Of a stretch of 64,000 nt of DNA, positions 62,004-64,000 are shown in pieces (within the stretch, counting starts at the first letter, position 1; each line of letters begins with the position of its first letter). The DNA comes from Lachnospiraceae bacterium. GTDB taxonomy: Bacteria > Bacillota > Clostridia > Lachnospirales > Lachnospiraceae. A program made the position numbers and the translations under genes. The notes beneath the pieces are model-generated. The model was not told where the DNA came from, searched no databases, and saw only the letters and a list, made by a program, of their open reading frames with translations. The stretch lies in the NCBI GenBank assembly GCA_016286035.1, contig JAEERY010000072.1:39834-103833 (forward strand), written 5' to 3'.

Positions 62004-63569
62004 TTGAATTCGCAGATCGCTAAAAACAGGGACCTAAAAAAGACATGGATGGGTATGCCGTCAAGGAGTACCATACTTGTTATTTTGGTGCTTGTTTTTT
62101 TAGTTGTTGTGATAGAGGTCACATTATCAAGGTTTTCCATAGCATCCTTAAGTGAAGCGAAAAAAGAGACACAGGAGATCATAAGCGGGGATACGGAGAA
62201 AAAAGCAAGCGAACTGTCACTGGTTATGAATGATATGAAAAATGCGGGTACGGTTGCGGCTAGTTTTCTTTCACAGAAGGATGATGATATCTTTGACAGA
62301 TACTATCTTGATATTGTGGCTGATAATAATTTCAATACCTATGCGGTGGCACTGGTCAACACCGAAGGAAAAGGTATATGTTCACTTAATGAAGATGATA
62401 TAGATATCTCCGGAAGTGATTATTTCTCTGCATCGACGAAGACTTATTTCTCGTTTACCAATGATGATCTTCTTGATTCGAAAACAGCTCTTACCTGTGT
62501 GATCCCTATCTTTAAGGACGATGAGCCTTTTGCGTATCTTATTCAGTATATCGATATAAAGATTCTGGAAAACTATATCCCCATTGAAGGAGGCAACAGG
62601 GACAATTCCGTACTTATCATAAATTCACAGGGAGACAGAGTATACTCGACGGGTCGTCCGTGGATAATCGTTGGAAGCAATCTGTATGATACGCTTTCAG
62701 AGCTTACGATCGAAGATATGCAGATCGATAAGATCAGAGCCAATGTGGAGAACAGACAGAAGCAGAAATTTGTAGCATCCAATGGGAAAAACAACTGTCT
62801 TTTAGTTACAGTACCTGCCGGAGAAACGGACTGGACTTTAGTTGATATGGTAGATATAGACAGCTACGTAAACGGAATGATTTTAAGTAAGAGCAGCGGT
62901 GATACCGCTCTTGCGAAAAGACTTGCATTCTTTACGATCCTGGCAGTCGGTATATTTGCCGCTATCTTTATACGATACAGGTATAACGATGCAAAGACCA
63001 GCAAGGATCTCGAGAATAAGGCAGATTCCGATCTTCTTACCGGTCTTAACAATAAGATCACAACAGAAAGAAAGATCGATGAATGCTTAACAAATGAAAA
63101 TGATACTCATCATATGATGCTTCTGTTTGATATTGATAACTTTAAAAAGATTAATGACACAATGGGACATGCATTCGGAGACCTTGTTTTAAAGACGCTC
63201 GGCGAACAGCTGAGTCAGGAGTTCAGAAAGACCGATATACTCGGAAGACTCGGAGGAGACGAATTCGTTATACTTTTAAGGGATATAAAAACAGAAGATG
63301 TTATAAAAATGGAGGCCGACAAGATACTTAATTTCTTTAAGAGTTTTAAAGTCGGTGACTATGTTAAGTATTCGGCTACAGCAAGCATTGGAGTAGCCAT
63401 GTATCCTGATGACGGAAAGAACTTTGAGGAATTGTACAAAGCAGCCGACAATGCTTTATACGAAGCCAAGAAACAGGGAAAGAACAGGCTGATCTATTAT
63501 AATAAGGACATGGCTGACAATATTGAAAAACGCGATAAAGAAGCCAAGGATCATCCGGGTTTAAGATAA
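62004..63569 (+). CDS. dCache-like sensor diguanylate cyclase
   Basis: A 521-residue membrane sensor. It has a helix at about residues 22-39, an extracytoplasmic region of about 260 residues that looks like a Cache sensor (SASTKTYFSFTNDDLLDSKTALTCVIPIF), a second helix at about 306-326, and a GGDEF domain. The active motif GGDEF is at 417-421, and the RxxD inhibitory site (R408, D411) stands five residues before it, so product feedback is expected. The start is TTG at 62004 with GGGGAG nine bases upstream; the GTG at 61947 overlaps the preceding gene. It probably makes c-di-GMP in response to a small ligand. Confidence 0.85.
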   Translation: MNSQIAKNRDLKKTWMGMPSRSTILVILVLVFLVVVIEVTLSRFSIASLSEAKKETQEIISGDTEKKASELSLVMNDMKNAGTVAASFLSQKDDDIFDRYYLDIVADNNFNTYAVALVNTEGKGICSLNEDDIDISGSDYFSASTKTYFSFTNDDLLDSKTALTCVIPIFKDDEPFAYLIQYIDIKILENYIPIEGGNRDNSVLIINSQGDRVYSTGRPWIIVGSNLYDTLSELTIEDMQIDKIRANVENRQKQKFVASNGKNNCLLVTVPAGETDWTLVDMVDIDSYVNGMILSKSSGDTALAKRLAFFTILAVGIFAAIFIRYRYNDAKTSKDLENKADSDLLTGLNNKITTERKIDECLTNENDTHHMMLLFDIDNFKKINDTMGHAFGDLVLKTLGEQLSQEFRKTDILGRLGGDEFVILLRDIKTEDVIKMEADKILNFFKSFKVGDYVKYSATASIGVAMYPDDGKNFEELYKAADNALYEAKKQGKNRLIYYNKDMADNIEKRDKEAKDHPGLR

Positions 63570-63584
63570 TAAAAAATACTAGTG

Positions 63585-63637
63585 GCAATCTGTATAAATA
63601 TTTATGAGAATATTTGGCAGGTTGCCTATTTTTTTGT
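63585..63637 (+). terminator. Terminator after the Cache-GGDEF gene
   Basis: GGCAATCTG (63585-63593) pairs with CAGGTTGCC (63619-63627), 9 bp with one G-U. An inner AAATATT/AATATTT stem extends it, and TATTTTTTT follows. Confidence 0.85.
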
Positions 63638-63701
63638 ATTTTATATTTTTGTATACTGTAAAAAGGTAAATGAACAAAATCTATTCAGGAGGACATTTAT
63701 A

Positions 63702-64000
63702 ATGGCAAGTTTATCTTTAACAAATATCTGCAAGAGATATCCTAACGGTTTCGAAGCTGTTAAAGACTTCAACCTTGAGATAGCAGATAAAGAATTTATC
63801 ATTTTCGTAGGACCTTCAGGATGTGGTAAGTCTACTACACTTCGTATGATCGCCGGCTTGGAAGATATTTCTTCAGGTGAGTTGAAGATCGGTGACAGAG
63901 TGGTTAACGACGTAGAGCCTAAGGACAGAGATATCGCGATGGTATTCCAGAACTACGCTCTGTATCCACACATGACTGTTTATGATAACATGGCATTTGG
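63702..64000 (+). CDS. Sugar ABC transporter ATP-binding protein (UgpC/MsmX family), N-terminus only
   Basis: The first 99 codons of an ABC ATPase of the carbohydrate (CUT1) type; the gene continues beyond the window. Walker A is [13 protein letters not shown] near residue 38, and the Q-loop is in [19 protein letters not shown] is nine bases upstream of the ATG at 63702. Multipurpose ATPases of this group (MsmX) often serve several sugar importers. Its close DUF624 neighbour fits that association. Confidence 0.93.
   Translation, partial: MASLSLTNICKRYPNGFEAVKDFNLEIADKEFIIFVGPSGCGKSTTLRMIAGLEDISSGELKIGDRVVNDVEPKDRDIAMVFQNYALYPHMTVYDNMAF

Overview
The window covers the chromosomal replication origin of a low-GC Gram-positive bacterium, most likely a clostridial relative of the Lachnospiraceae (Butyrivibrio/Roseburia-like). 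This rests on the order rpmH-rnpA-yidD-yidC-jag-mnmE-mnmG-mazG-rsmG-parA-parB facing dnaA-dnaN-yaaA-recF-gyrB-gyrA, Firmicutes-type parS and DnaA-box sequences, strong AGGAGG-type ribosome sites, and several signalling genes typical of motile gut or rumen clostridia. The family call is inference; no rRNA or tRNA gene was seen that could confirm it.

Layout. 1-12.5 kb: every gene is on the minus strand, leading away from the origin (serS partial, an HD-GYP phosphodiesterase, a DUF4446 protein, parB, parA, two parS sites, an orphan NarL-type regulator, rsmG, mazG, mnmG, mnmE, jag, yidC, yidD, rnpA, rpmH). 12.55-14.62 kb: bipartite oriC, with DnaA boxes on both sides of dnaA and a DnaA-trio/AT-rich element before dnaN. 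14.6-23 kb: the plus-strand replication and topoisomerase operon, then dgt. 23-35.4 kb: accessory cell-envelope and signalling genes: an antiporter, a GH25 lysozyme, a PAS-GGDEF cyclase with a flagellar-sigma-like promoter, two inverted paralogous GT-C-like membrane proteins flanking a phosphopantetheinyl transferase, a GNAT and an unknown gene, a GT2-GtrA fusion, and an L,D-transpeptidase. 35.4-41.3 kb: the conserved yaaO-kinase-yaaR-holB-ricT-yabB-rsmI cluster. 41.3-45 kb: a stand-alone receiver, a divergent LytS/LytTR-type two-component pair, a membrane-anchored Mrr-like nuclease and a hotdog thioesterase. 45-55.4 kb: pncB, a DUF5722-like glycosidase, an amino-acid ABC importer split by an SGNH hydrolase, metG, a GNAT and degV. 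55.4-61.1 kb: the aromatic amino-acid operon pheA-aroC-aroQ-aroA-tyrA-aroF. 61.2-64 kb: a DUF624 protein, a dCache-like GGDEF cyclase, and the start of a sugar ABC ATPase.

The most striking observation is upstream of pheA. An untracked 38-codon ORF (55423-55539) with a ribosome site has 13 aromatic residues among residues 12-31. It is followed by an intrinsic terminator that can be placed in a 1:2 / 2:3 / 3:4 alternative pairing scheme. I read this as a ribosome-mediated attenuator sensing Phe/Tyr/Trp for the whole aromatic operon. Such a device would be unusual in a clostridium, where T-box or other RNA sensors are more usual. Other signals worth checking are the YidC lacking the conserved groove arginine, a Gly at the GyrA quinolone position, a 21-bp in-frame tandem duplication in an antiporter helix, tandem GTGCAC palindromes before the receiver gene, and the membrane-tethered nuclease beside a LytTR regulator.
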